Below are positions 15,596-22,921 of a DNA stretch of 25,510 bases, in pieces; position 1 is the first letter of the stretch; every line of letters begins with the position of its first letter. Made by a program: the position numbers and the translations under genes. Source of the stretch: an uncultured Lachnospiraceae bacterium. GTDB taxonomy: Bacteria > Bacillota > Clostridia > Lachnospirales > Lachnospiraceae. The stretch is taken from assembly GCA_910588815.1 (NCBI GenBank), contig CAJUQY010000016.1, positions 1 to 25,510 of the forward strand. The letters are read 5' to 3'. The notes beneath the pieces were generated by a model. It was not told the DNA's origin and searched no databases. It saw nothing but the letters and a program-made list of their open reading frames with translations.

Positions 15596-17092
15596 ATGAA
15601 TAAAAAATTGCGCAGAAGGGTTTTGGTACTGTTTGCGGCCGTGATGCTGACGTTTATGGGAGCCTGCGGTTCGCAGAAGCCGGCGGAAGACGGCGGTAAT
15701 GACGGCGTACAGAACAGCGGCGGGAAGGATGGGGGAGCAGAGGCCGATTCCGGGCAGAAGGAGTCTTTAGCCGGATCTGCGATTGATACGTCGGGAAGCT
15801 TTGCCGAGGCCCATGACGCCTTTACGACCACGCTGGCCAGGGAAGAGAATGACGATTATTCGATTCCGGATCCGCCGGAGGGCCTTTTTGACCTGGTTTC
15901 TTATTCTTCCAAAGTGGGTGATCTGGCTGCCTACGTGTCCAGCGATCCCGGCGACGGCGAGAAGCATCCCATGATGATCTGGGTGGTCGGCGGCTGGGGC
16001 AACGGGATCGACGATTTTCCCTGGTGCTATCCGGAATGGGATAACGATCAGACCGGCTCTGCCTTCTGGCAGGAGGGGATCCTGACGATGTACCCCTCTT
16101 TCCGGGGCGGCTGCGGCAATCCGGGCAATTATGAGGCGCTTTTTGGCGAGGTGGATGACATTGTGTCCGCCTATGAGTATGCCGCCTCCCTGCCCTATGT
16201 GGATCCGGAACGGATTTATCTGGGAGGTCACAGCACCGGAGGCACCAGGGCGCTCCTGGCTTCGGAGTACACGGACAAGTTCCGGGCGGTGTTCTGCTTC
16301 GGGGCGGTGGACGAAATCAAATACCACAACAACACGCAGTTTACCTTTGATCTGGACAATGAGGACGAATACGTGATGCGTTCTCCCATCTACTGGCTGG
16401 ACAATATCAAGAGCCCTACTTTCCTGATCGAGGGGAGGGACGGCAATTCGGCCAATCTGGAGCGGATGATGGAGGCCTCGGACAATGACAGCCTCCATGG
16501 TTATGTCATCGAGGGGGCCGACCATTTTTCCACGCTGGCGCCTCTCACGAGAGTCGTGGCGGGGAAGATACTGGAGGATACCGGGGCGGAACCGGCAATC
16601 TCCATCACCCAGGAGGAGTTGGACGAGGCCATGAAGCAGGAGCCGTATGTTCCGGCGCCTGCCATGACTATGCGGCATCTGGATGAGCTGGGCCTCTCCT
16701 TTTCCTGTCCGTATCTTTGGGAGCTTTCGGAAAATGAGGACGGATCCGGCCTGAGTATTTATTCCCGCTATGAGGAAGAGAATCCCTGGGATATGTCTGC
16801 CCTTTACATTACGGTCTATTCTTCCGACGATCCGTCCGAACTGCAGAATTTCGGTGGGAACATGGAGGCCCAGGGTTTTGAGATAAATGAAATTTCCATC
16901 GGCGGCCATGACGCCATTGATGCGGCTGCCGCTTCCCGGGGCGATGACGGTACGGCCTATTACCAGCGCTATGTGTCCGTCCAGAACGGTACCGATTATA
17001 TTGATTTTAATTTTATCACCTTCGAGGATTACGCCGAGGAGGCGGATGTTTTGTTCCAGAAAGTGATCGACAGTATTGTTTTTGACAGCTAA
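15596..17092 (+). CDS. Lipoprotein alpha/beta-hydrolase, prolyl-oligopeptidase-like
   Basis: A 498-residue secreted lipoprotein. The signal peptide (1-23) ends at a lipobox-like MGAC with C24 as the lipidated residue, then a Gly/Asp/Glu-rich spacer. The hydrolase domain (about 80-330) has the nucleophile S213 in GGHSTGG, probable D282 (EGRDGNSAN) and H310 (GADHFST), similar to S9-type peptidases or acyl esterases. A separate C-terminal domain (about 355-498) resembles PsbP/DUF1795-like small beta-alpha domains. GGGAAGG lies 8 bases before the ATG at 15596; a GTG at 15587 overlaps that site and is rejected. It is monocistronic with its own promoter. Substrate unknown; exported at the cell surface by inference. 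Confidence 0.85.
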   Translation: MNKKLRRRVLVLFAAVMLTFMGACGSQKPAEDGGNDGVQNSGGKDGGAEADSGQKESLAGSAIDTSGSFAEAHDAFTTTLAREENDDYSIPDPPEGLFDLVSYSSKVGDLAAYVSSDPGDGEKHPMMIWVVGGWGNGIDDFPWCYPEWDNDQTGSAFWQEGILTMYPSFRGGCGNPGNYEALFGEVDDIVSAYEYAASLPYVDPERIYLGGHSTGGTRALLASEYTDKFRAVFCFGAVDEIKYHNNTQFTFDLDNEDEYVMRSPIYWLDNIKSPTFLIEGRDGNSANLERMMEASDNDSLHGYVIEGADHFSTLAPLTRVVAGKILEDTGAEPAISITQEELDEAMKQEPYVPAPAMTMRHLDELGLSFSCPYLWELSENEDGSGLSIYSRYEEENPWDMSALYITVYSSDDPSELQNFGGNMEAQGFEINEISIGGHDAIDAAAASRGDDGTAYYQRYVSVQNGTDYIDFNFITFEDYAEEADVLFQKVIDSIVFDS

Positions 17093-17164
17093 AAGCGGCG
17101 GAGGCTTTTGCCTGCCCCTACAAAAAAGCGGGCGTTTCGGTAAAATTAGGATCAATTTGCCGGG

Positions 17165-17252
17165 TGGCAGAGCCGAGGAACTTCCCCTATAATGGATGCA
17201 GTGAATTCGAAGGAATTTATAAAACGATCACAGGTATAAGGAGGGGTTTATT
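17165..17252 (+). promoter_or_regulatory. Promoter-leader shared with the SDR operon
   Basis: TATAAT at 17188-17193 has TGGCAG 17 bp upstream (17165-17170), a poor -35 suggesting activator control. The stretch from TCCCCTATAATGGA through TTATAAAAC (17217-17225 region) to AGGAGG and TTTATTATGG closely matches the leader at 19459-19530. The likeness includes both spacing and the ribosome site context. Co-regulation by the PucR-like protein encoded between them is inferred. Confidence 0.55.
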
Positions 17253-17468
17253 ATGGCATTGTCACTGGATTCCAAAATCAAGGAAATTATGAGATCCGAA
17301 GAGGGAAGAGCTGTTATGGAGAAATGGGCTCCCGGCTCCACCTCCAATCCCAGCATGAAGCTGGTGGGTGCGCTCACCTACCGCAAGCTGCTCAGCTATC
17401 CGGAATCGGCCGAGGTGGCCGTACACGCCGACGAGATTGACGCGGATCTTAAGGCCTGTTCCAGATAG
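17253..17468 (+). CDS. Small conserved-looking helical protein, function unknown
   Basis: A 71-residue soluble protein with an excellent AAGGAGGGG ribosome site and a TATAAT promoter, so it is very likely expressed. The sequence is mostly helical, with a central PGSTSNPSMKLVGALTYRKL segment. That layout (short helix with E-x-R-A-V-M-E-K, a PG turn, NP, then a hydrophobic helix) recalls a small domain I associate with the ends of some glycoside hydrolases and oxidoreductases, but the family is not named with confidence. It has one cysteine near the end (ACSR). It stands alone, followed by a long hairpin repeat. The shared leader ties it to the SDR/GcvT operon 2 kb away. Confidence 0.75.
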   Translation: MALSLDSKIKEIMRSEEGRAVMEKWAPGSTSNPSMKLVGALTYRKLLSYPESAEVAVHADEIDADLKACSR

Positions 17469-17527
17469 TGTGCTGCAAGTCACACAGAAGAAGAGGTATT
17501 GTTTCGAACTATCAGGGTGTTCCAAGG

Positions 17528-17693
17528 CCCCCGGCGGTGTTCCTCGCCAGACACGTCGGTTTTGCGGATTTTGCTGCGCCGCTTAGAGGCAGGCAATTTT
17601 ACTGCTATAGAAGCGGGCAGCGAAAATTGCCTGCGCTATGCTCGCAAAATCCGCAAAACCTTCCTGTCGTCTGTCGAGGAAAACCGCCGGGGG
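17528..17693. repeat. Long-hairpin repeat element, copy A
   Basis: A 166-bp near-perfect hairpin. Outer arms are 17528-17537 with 17684-17693 (10 bp), then 17540-17546 with 17675-17681. Next come CAGAC/GTCTG (17548-17552 with 17669-17673), a 17-bp perfect stem (17558-17574 with 17644-17660) and a 12-bp stem (17589-17600 with 17623-17634). A small terminal hairpin closes it. The blocks at 17630-17644 and 17575-17585 recur in the elements at 25026-25510, so this is a dispersed family. It has no coding capacity. It could also stop transcription from both sides. Confidence 0.8.
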
Positions 17694-17768
17694 TTTTATA
17701 TGAGGAAGTAAAAACGATATTCGTTCAATCTGAGTAATTTGACCATATCTGGTTTTGTTCCTTGAGGA

Positions 17769-17784
17769 GCCGGGCCTGCCCGGC
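17769..17784. terminator. GC-rich hairpin after the PucR-like gene
   Basis: GCCGGGC (17769-17775) and GCCCGGC (17778-17784) form a 7-bp stem with a 2-base centre, 16 bp past the regulator stop on the minus strand. No U-tract follows, so termination here is uncertain. Confidence 0.4.
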
Positions 17785-17799
17785 CCCCCCCTCCGTATT

Positions 17800-19335
17800 T
17801 TAGCGTCCATGTACATTTGACTCGATAGAGAGCGCTTTCAGGATAATCTGCAGCTGAAGCCGCCTGTCCGGATCATTCAGGCTGAAGGGAAACTCCTGGG
17901 CGATCCTTCCCATCCGTTCGATGAGGGTGCTCCGGTGGAGGAACAGCCGCCGGGCGGCTTTGGCGTAAGACATATTTTCCTCGAGGAAGACAGAGAGAGT
18001 TTCCAGGTAGGAGACCTCTGAATCCTGGTCGTGTTCCAGGAGAGTGCGAAAACCGGCGGGAAAATAGGCCTCGACGGGAAAGCCGCCAAAGGCATCCATC
18101 ACCATCTCCTGAAGGGCATAATCGGAAAAAACATAGAGATTTTGGTCGGGAGCATAGAGACGCCCGTTTTCGATGGCGGCCTCGGCCTGGAAATAGTAGG
18201 TGCGGAGCATGTAAAGGTCGGGGAAATTGTTGCTGATCCCGATGCGCAGCTGCATTTCTTCAACCAGGGAAGAGAGCTTTTTTGCAACTTCCTCGGCCGG
18301 AGGTGTTTTTGGGCCTGCATGGCCGGCGGGGATCAGGCCCAGGATAGTGGTGTTCTGCTCGAAAAAGGTACTGTCCGGAAACAAAGATTCCATGACAGAG
18401 CAGATATAGCCGACTGGAAGGGCAGAAAACTGTTTCAGGCAGTGGATGGAGATGCAGAGCCAGTTCCTTCTGTAGCGGGAGGATTTTAAAAGCAGTTTCT
18501 GGCTGGGGCTTAGGGGTATTTCATTCATCATATTCTGGAGGGCCCTTTTCAGAGAGCTCTGCTCATTGGCCAGGAGGCTCGGTGAAAGCTCTGCCGCCTT
18601 TTCGATCATTCTGGCCAGCTTTTCGGCCAGCTTTTCTTCGCCATTCACAAAGGCCCTGCCGGCCTCTTCGATATAGAGGCAGCCCACATATTCGTCGCCG
18701 GAATCAAAAAGGTTCACGCAGAGTACGCTCCCTTCGTCAAAATCCATCCGGAAGGGGCCGTGGGTATCCATCCGGGGCTCCTTTTGTTTCAGGAAGGTTA
18801 AAAAAGCTTCCGGCTCTAACTTGGTGTGGGGAAGGTTCCAGCGGTCGTTTTTCCAGCGTTTTTGTCCGGTGAGGACGGATGCCACGTACTGGAAGGACGA
18901 ATTGATGACCAGAATGGGGCGTTCCAGCACAGGGAGGGAGTAGTCCAGAATGTCCTGGATGGTGGGGGATTTTAAAAACAGGGCCAGGAGCCGGCTCTCC
19001 CAGAGGTGAAAGCGTTCGTAGATTTCCTGCAGACTTTTATAGACCTCAAAAAAATCCACTTTCTTTTTCAGAAGGAGAACAGTGGCGTGCTCTTTGTAAT
19101 AAGTCAGACGGGAATTATCTCCGATGCAGACCAAAACCACATTTCTTTCGATGACAGGTCTCTGGGGCAGATGCTCTACGGTGGCCAGATACACATGATC
19201 GGACAAAAGACGCAGCGTATTGTCGATATACAGCTCCGGCTCCGCCAGAAGAAGCTTCTCATCAGCTTTCCCATACATAGTGACGGTGTAGCTCCGGCTC
19301 AGATGTTCAAAAAGAATGTATGCATTCAGTTTCAT
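17800..19335 (-). CDS. PucR/CdaR-family transcriptional regulator
   Basis: A 511-residue cytoplasmic regulator, 511 being usual for the family. The C-terminus holds the PucR-type helix-turn-helix (about 450-500): YLETLSVFLEENMSYAKAARRLFLHRSTLIERMGRI, with the family's L-H-R-S-T-L core. The middle (about 270-420) is a degenerate GGDEF-like/CdaR region (RIGISNNFPDLYMLRTYYFQAEAA), and the N-terminus is a PucR-type sensory half. Such proteins usually activate neighbouring catabolic genes on binding a pathway compound. It lies between the small gene at 17253 and the SDR operon and is divergent from the latter, so these are its probable targets. AAGGAGGGG lies before the ATG and a consensus promoter before that. 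Confidence 0.88.
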   Translation of the reverse strand: MKLNAYILFEHLSRSYTVTMYGKADEKLLLAEPELYIDNTLRLLSDHVYLATVEHLPQRPVIERNVVLVCIGDNSRLTYYKEHATVLLLKKKVDFFEVYKSLQEIYERFHLWESRLLALFLKSPTIQDILDYSLPVLERPILVINSSFQYVASVLTGQKRWKNDRWNLPHTKLEPEAFLTFLKQKEPRMDTHGPFRMDFDEGSVLCVNLFDSGDEYVGCLYIEEAGRAFVNGEEKLAEKLARMIEKAAELSPSLLANEQSSLKRALQNMMNEIPLSPSQKLLLKSSRYRRNWLCISIHCLKQFSALPVGYICSVMESLFPDSTFFEQNTTILGLIPAGHAGPKTPPAEEVAKKLSSLVEEMQLRIGISNNFPDLYMLRTYYFQAEAAIENGRLYAPDQNLYVFSDYALQEMVMDAFGGFPVEAYFPAGFRTLLEHDQDSEVSYLETLSVFLEENMSYAKAARRLFLHRSTLIERMGRIAQEFPFSLNDPDRRLQLQIILKALSIESNVHGR

Positions 19336-19359
19336 ATTCCTTTCCCCTCCTTTGGTTTT

Positions 19360-19388
19360 ATTGTAAAGAAAACATAGAAAAATGTCAA
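19360..19388 (-). promoter_or_regulatory. Sigma-A promoter for the PucR-like regulator
   Basis: On the minus strand TTGACA (19383-19388, perfect), 17 bp, then TACAAT (19360-19365, 5 of 6). It lies 25 bases before the start codon, so the leader is very short. The regulator is probably made constitutively. Confidence 0.8.
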
Positions 19389-19444
19389 ATTTCTCCCCGC
19401 GTTTTTAACGGGCCAGGCGGAGAAAAAACCTGTAAACCGCAGGA

Positions 19445-19526
19445 TTTCCAACTGGACGCCTCTCCCTCATAATGGAGATAGTGTTTTCTTTTTGGCATTA
19501 TAAAACAGACAGAGGAGGATTTTATT
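19445..19526 (+). promoter_or_regulatory. Promoter-leader of the SDR operon
   Basis: CATAAT (19468-19473) has TTTCCA (19445-19450) at 17 bp, a weak -35. The downstream ATAATGGA, AGTG, TTATAAAAC, AGGAGG and TTTATTATGG blocks are in the same order and nearly the same spacing as before the gene at 17253. The -10 to ATG distance is 59 bp here and 65 bp there. The weak -35 boxes fit positive control. Confidence 0.5.
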
Positions 19527-20444
19527 ATGGGTTTTGATGCGAATGCGGCCAACGTCGCCATGTTGAAGGGGTATGTGAAAGCCGCCAGGCCTATGGAGGA
19601 GATGTTTTCCGTAAAGGACAAGGTGGCGGTGGTGACAGGGGCGACTTCCGGCCTGGGCTTTAACATTGCGCTCCGGCTTTTGCAGGGGGGTGCCAACGTG
19701 GTGATTGCCGGAAGTTCTCAGACAAAAGGGGAGTATGCGCTTCCGATTTTGGAGGAGGCCGGTTTTGGCCCGGAGCGGGTGGCCTTCTGCCGGACCAATG
19801 TGACGGAAGAGGCGGACATGGAAAATCTGGTGAAGACGGCGGACGAGAGGTTCGGCTCCATTGACATTTTTGTGAACAGTGCGGCCATCTGGAGCTATGC
19901 GCATATTTACGACCTTCCGGCGGCAGAGTTCAGACGGGTACTGGACGTCAACGTGAGCGGCGCTTTCCTGGGAATCAAGCACGTCAGCAAATATATGATC
20001 GAGCATAAGATTGAAGGAAAGATCACATTGATCTCCTCCAATGCGGCGTGGCTTCCCTATCCGGTGTTCGGAGGTTACCCTCATTATGCGTCCTCCAAAG
20101 GCGGCGTCAATTCTCTGGCCATCGAGGCAGCCAAGGAGTTGAAGCGGTTCGGGATTATGGTGAACGTGGTTGCGCCGGGCGGCATGGTGACAGCGGGGGC
20201 TTCCTCCAATATGTGCGCCAAGGATCTTCCCGAGGAAAAGCAGGATGAGTTTTATGAGGAGTTGATGGTGTGGCAGAGCGACGCCCAGCAGCCGGTGGAC
20301 ACGGTGGCTATTGTGGCCTATGCCATGAGCACGCCCATGTCCGACGGCATCACCGGCGAGGTGGTGACAGCCGACTGGGGAATGTCCCATAATATCGTGA
20401 AATTTCAGCCGGCCATTGATCAGTATCCGGAAGATGAGGAATAG
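19527..20444 (+). CDS. Short-chain dehydrogenase/reductase (SDR)
   Basis: An NAD(P)-dependent SDR of 305 residues. A 25-30-residue N-terminal extension (MGFDANAANVAMLKGYVKAA) precedes the Rossmann fold, which has TGATSGLG at 37-44. N117 (NSAA), S170/S171 (ISSN), and Y187-x3-K191 (YASSK) form the catalytic set. VAPGGMVTAG and the C-terminal GEVVTADWGM are also family-typical. AGGAGG precedes the ATG. It is the first gene of a tight operon (14- and 15-base gaps) with a cysteine-rich protein and a GcvT-fold protein. It probably oxidises or reduces a hydroxyl/keto group on the pathway substrate. The substrate is not known; the extension may aid partner contact. Confidence 0.9.
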   Translation: MGFDANAANVAMLKGYVKAARPMEEMFSVKDKVAVVTGATSGLGFNIALRLLQGGANVVIAGSSQTKGEYALPILEEAGFGPERVAFCRTNVTEEADMENLVKTADERFGSIDIFVNSAAIWSYAHIYDLPAAEFRRVLDVNVSGAFLGIKHVSKYMIEHKIEGKITLISSNAAWLPYPVFGGYPHYASSKGGVNSLAIEAAKELKRFGIMVNVVAPGGMVTAGASSNMCAKDLPEEKQDEFYEELMVWQSDAQQPVDTVAIVAYAMSTPMSDGITGEVVTADWGMSHNIVKFQPAIDQYPEDEE

Positions 20445-20458
20445 AGAAGGAGGAAATC

Positions 20459-21688
20459 ATGAGTAAAAAGATTGATGAAAGAATTCCACAGAATAGCGGG
20501 GAAGGCGCTTATTTTAAAAATTATTACGGGATCCGGTCTCCCTGGAATAAGATTTATTCCTATCAGGAAGCCCTTCATTATGCCAGCCGGTTTGAGTCAG
20601 TCTTGGGGGCCGCCGCGCTTCAGGCGCTTCGGATCATTGTCCCCGATTATGCCGAGAGAGCACAGCTCATGTGCGAGGAGGCTTATGCGAGACTCTATGC
20701 GACAGGAAAATATTATGGTGATGACGACGGTTTTGGTATCCATCCCTTTTTCTGCGGCCAGTTTGCGGGAGCCCTCATCGGAGACAAGGGGGATGACGCC
20801 CTCCTGATGTGCGGCAGGTGCCAGGATTTTGGCACCTACCGGGCGGAGAAGGAGTTGGATGTCTGTGATTGGGACATCTGCGGCTCAGAGCTTTGCCGTA
20901 CTACGACCATGTCCCTGCAGGGGCAGGCCGATGCGTCTGCAGAGCGCAGGAGAAAAGGCCCGACCATGGATTATCTGATGGTGGAGGCCAAGGGCTGTGG
21001 GGACAGACACTGCCGGATCATCGCCGAATCCAGAGAAAAATATCCGGCGCCTCCCCACGCACTCTGGGAGAGCTTCGGCCCTGCGGTGACGGACGAGTAC
21101 AAGAAAGACACGAAGGAGGAGGATTGCGTTTCCGAATCCATGATGTTCAGGGAGGAGTGCGGTTACCACTTTGTCAATGGAACCAACAATGAGACAGATT
21201 CCAGCAATCAGATGATCAATATGTCTACAGCGGCCTCCCTGTACATTTTGCCGGCCATTGCAGAGACGGTGAAGCGTGGTTATGTGACCAGAGAGCAGGC
21301 AAACCATATCCTGAAATGTGTATTGGAAGCATCCGGAAAAGCTATGTTTGGGGAACGGTACGCGATTAAAGCCTGCCGGGATTGGCTGGGGGTTCCTGCT
21401 TCCATCAAGGAAGACGGCCGGGTCATGGGCGGCCTCATGGAGATGCTCCTTCAATCCCTGGTCTGCAAATATGAGGTGGAGGCGTTTAATAAGGAAGAAG
21501 TCGTGTTGGTTATCGACAGGGCCGGTTTAGAGATCACGGGCACCAAAGATGTGCCGGAAACTCACCTGTGGATGTGGCAGGGCATGGTAAAGACCCTGGT
21601 CAATGTCCAGTGGTCCGTGTGGGAGGAGGATTCTCCTGCCGGGAAGATGCGGATAAAGATCGCCAAGAAGATTGACAAATTTATGTAG
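20459..21688 (+). CDS. Cysteine-rich protein of unknown function
   Basis: I do not recognise this 409-residue protein with confidence. It is soluble. The N-terminal half has nine cysteines at about 72, 99, 118, 121, 136, 141, 146, 180 and 185, including CGRC, CDWDIC and GCGDRHCR. The last pattern and its distance from the preceding block recall V4R domains or L-2-amino-thiazoline-4-carboxylate hydrolase-type proteins, which end a similar beta-rich domain with GD-x-x-C. The second half (about 230-409) is helical, with NGTNNETDSSNQMINMSTAASLY near 245-268. Metal or Fe-S binding is suggested, not proven. GGAGG lies before the ATG. It is the middle gene of the operon, so it is probably part of one pathway with SDR and GcvT. 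Confidence 0.8.
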   Translation: MSKKIDERIPQNSGEGAYFKNYYGIRSPWNKIYSYQEALHYASRFESVLGAAALQALRIIVPDYAERAQLMCEEAYARLYATGKYYGDDDGFGIHPFFCGQFAGALIGDKGDDALLMCGRCQDFGTYRAEKELDVCDWDICGSELCRTTTMSLQGQADASAERRRKGPTMDYLMVEAKGCGDRHCRIIAESREKYPAPPHALWESFGPAVTDEYKKDTKEEDCVSESMMFREECGYHFVNGTNNETDSSNQMINMSTAASLYILPAIAETVKRGYVTREQANHILKCVLEASGKAMFGERYAIKACRDWLGVPASIKEDGRVMGGLMEMLLQSLVCKYEVEAFNKEEVVLVIDRAGLEITGTKDVPETHLWMWQGMVKTLVNVQWSVWEEDSPAGKMRIKIAKKIDKFM

Positions 21689-21703
21689 GGGAGAGGGTGC
21701 GAA

Positions 21704-22726
21704 ATGTATAAGAACATTTTTAAATATGACGAGATGAAGCGGGCAGAGCATATGGCGGTGCGTGAAAGCGTGGGCTGGTATTTCTGGACCCATCAGCTTT
21801 TGGAGATTACGGGGCCGGATGTGACGGATTTTCTGGAATATATGTACCCAAACAAAGTAGGGAATCTGGCCGTGGGCAGAGACCGCTATACCACCATGTT
21901 AAATGAGCAGGGAGAGATCATTGACGACGTGGTCATCATGCGGATGGCCGAGGACAAGTACTGGGTATCCACTCTGTTTGCCTCAAAGACCGACGATTGG
22001 TGGTATTACCATCAGGGAGATTATGACGTGGACTGGACGGAGGTGACCGACGACTGGGCCATGTATGCCGTCCAGGGGCCGGGATCCAGAGAAGTGGTAG
22101 AGAGCCTTGTGAACGATTCCGTGGCTTCTCTTAAGTTCTTCGCCCACATGGACACGGAGATAAACGGGATTGCCTGCAAGATCAACCGGGGCGGCTTTAC
22201 CGGGGAGAAGCTTGGCTATGAGATCTATGTGAGCAAGGAGGACGGGGAAGCCTTGGAGGCAGCTCTTGCCCCCGCGGTAGAGAGCGCGGGCGGACGAGAG
22301 GTTACTGAGTTCCAGGTCATGGCCTGGACTCTTCCGACAGAAGCCGGTTTCTATTACATGCGTGACCTGGCCCACACCAACCCCTTTGAGGTGGGGCTTG
22401 CCGGTGGCATTGACTGGGAGAAGGAGTTTCTCGGAAAAGCGGCCCTGTTAAAAGTGAAGGAAGAAGGGCCTGCCAGGGAGATGGTCGGTTTCGAGGTGCC
22501 GGAGGCGGATATCTATATTCGTGCCAAGCAGTACGGCGGCCCCGGCGAGCCAGTCTTTATAGAAGGCGAAGAGGAAGAAGTGGGACGGGTCTCCAAGCTG
22601 GTCTACTCTTATGTGAAGGAGGTCAACAATGGCTACATCCTTGCAAAGAAGGACAAGCTCCATGTGGGCGATCAAATCAAAATCCACGGTTACGATGCGG
22701 TGATCACGGAACCGAAATGGCTGTAG
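21704..22726 (+). CDS. GcvT-fold protein (aminomethyltransferase/demethylase-like)
   Basis: A 340-residue relative of the glycine-cleavage T-protein, which binds tetrahydrofolate. The GEIIDDVVIMR block (about 71-81) carries the conserved acidic pair that acts in the family. YAVQGPGSREVVESL, GGFTGEKLGYEIYV and EVGLAGGIDWEKEFLGKAAL are further GcvT signatures. No other glycine-cleavage genes (gcvH, gcvP) are nearby. Relatives such as LigM and DmdA remove methyl groups from aromatic ethers or sulfonio compounds, so a demethylase role is possible; sarcosine-type or other one-carbon chemistry is the alternative. GGGGAGAGGG precedes the ATG. It ends the operon just before a good terminator. Confidence 0.88.
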   Translation: MYKNIFKYDEMKRAEHMAVRESVGWYFWTHQLLEITGPDVTDFLEYMYPNKVGNLAVGRDRYTTMLNEQGEIIDDVVIMRMAEDKYWVSTLFASKTDDWWYYHQGDYDVDWTEVTDDWAMYAVQGPGSREVVESLVNDSVASLKFFAHMDTEINGIACKINRGGFTGEKLGYEIYVSKEDGEALEAALAPAVESAGGREVTEFQVMAWTLPTEAGFYYMRDLAHTNPFEVGLAGGIDWEKEFLGKAALLKVKEEGPAREMVGFEVPEADIYIRAKQYGGPGEPVFIEGEEEEVGRVSKLVYSYVKEVNNGYILAKKDKLHVGDQIKIHGYDAVITEPKWL

Positions 22727-22757
22727 GAGAAAAGTCCGATATTATGGAAGGAACAGG

Positions 22758-22790
22758 AAAACCGGCACATTCCGGACAGTGCCGGTTTTT
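22758..22790 (+). terminator. Rho-independent terminator of the SDR operon
   Basis: An 11-bp perfect stem (22758-22768 with 22779-22789) with a 10-nt loop ends in TTTTT and a further T-rich stretch. It closes the three-gene operon. Confidence 0.9.
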
Positions 22791-22802
22791 CTGTTTTATA
22801 GA

Positions 22803-22831
22803 TTGTCTGTGTGGATTCCCTGTGCTATACT
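22803..22831 (+). promoter_or_regulatory. Extended -10 promoter for the multi-TM phosphoesterase
   Basis: TTGTCT (22803-22808), 17 bp, then TATACT (22826-22831) preceded by TGC (extended -10). The leader to the ATG at 22922 is about 85 nt. The same GTGCTATACT string is found in the promoter of the other phosphoesterase (2487-2496). Confidence 0.7.
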
Positions 22832-22921
22832 AAATTCATGATACAAGGGCCAAATATTCTTTTGTCCCTGCCGTCAACTTGTGCGGCCAAGAAACGAGTG
22901 ACAAAATCGGAAGGGAATAGC

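Noticed and set aside
15767..17155. Minus-strand reading frame of 462 residues
   Set aside because: Long only because of codon bias opposite the lipoprotein hydrolase; Arg/His/Ile-rich with no domain or ribosome site.
17165..17183. TGGCA resembling a sigma-54 -24 element
   Set aside because: No GC at the -12 position with the required spacing, and a TATAAT box is present instead.
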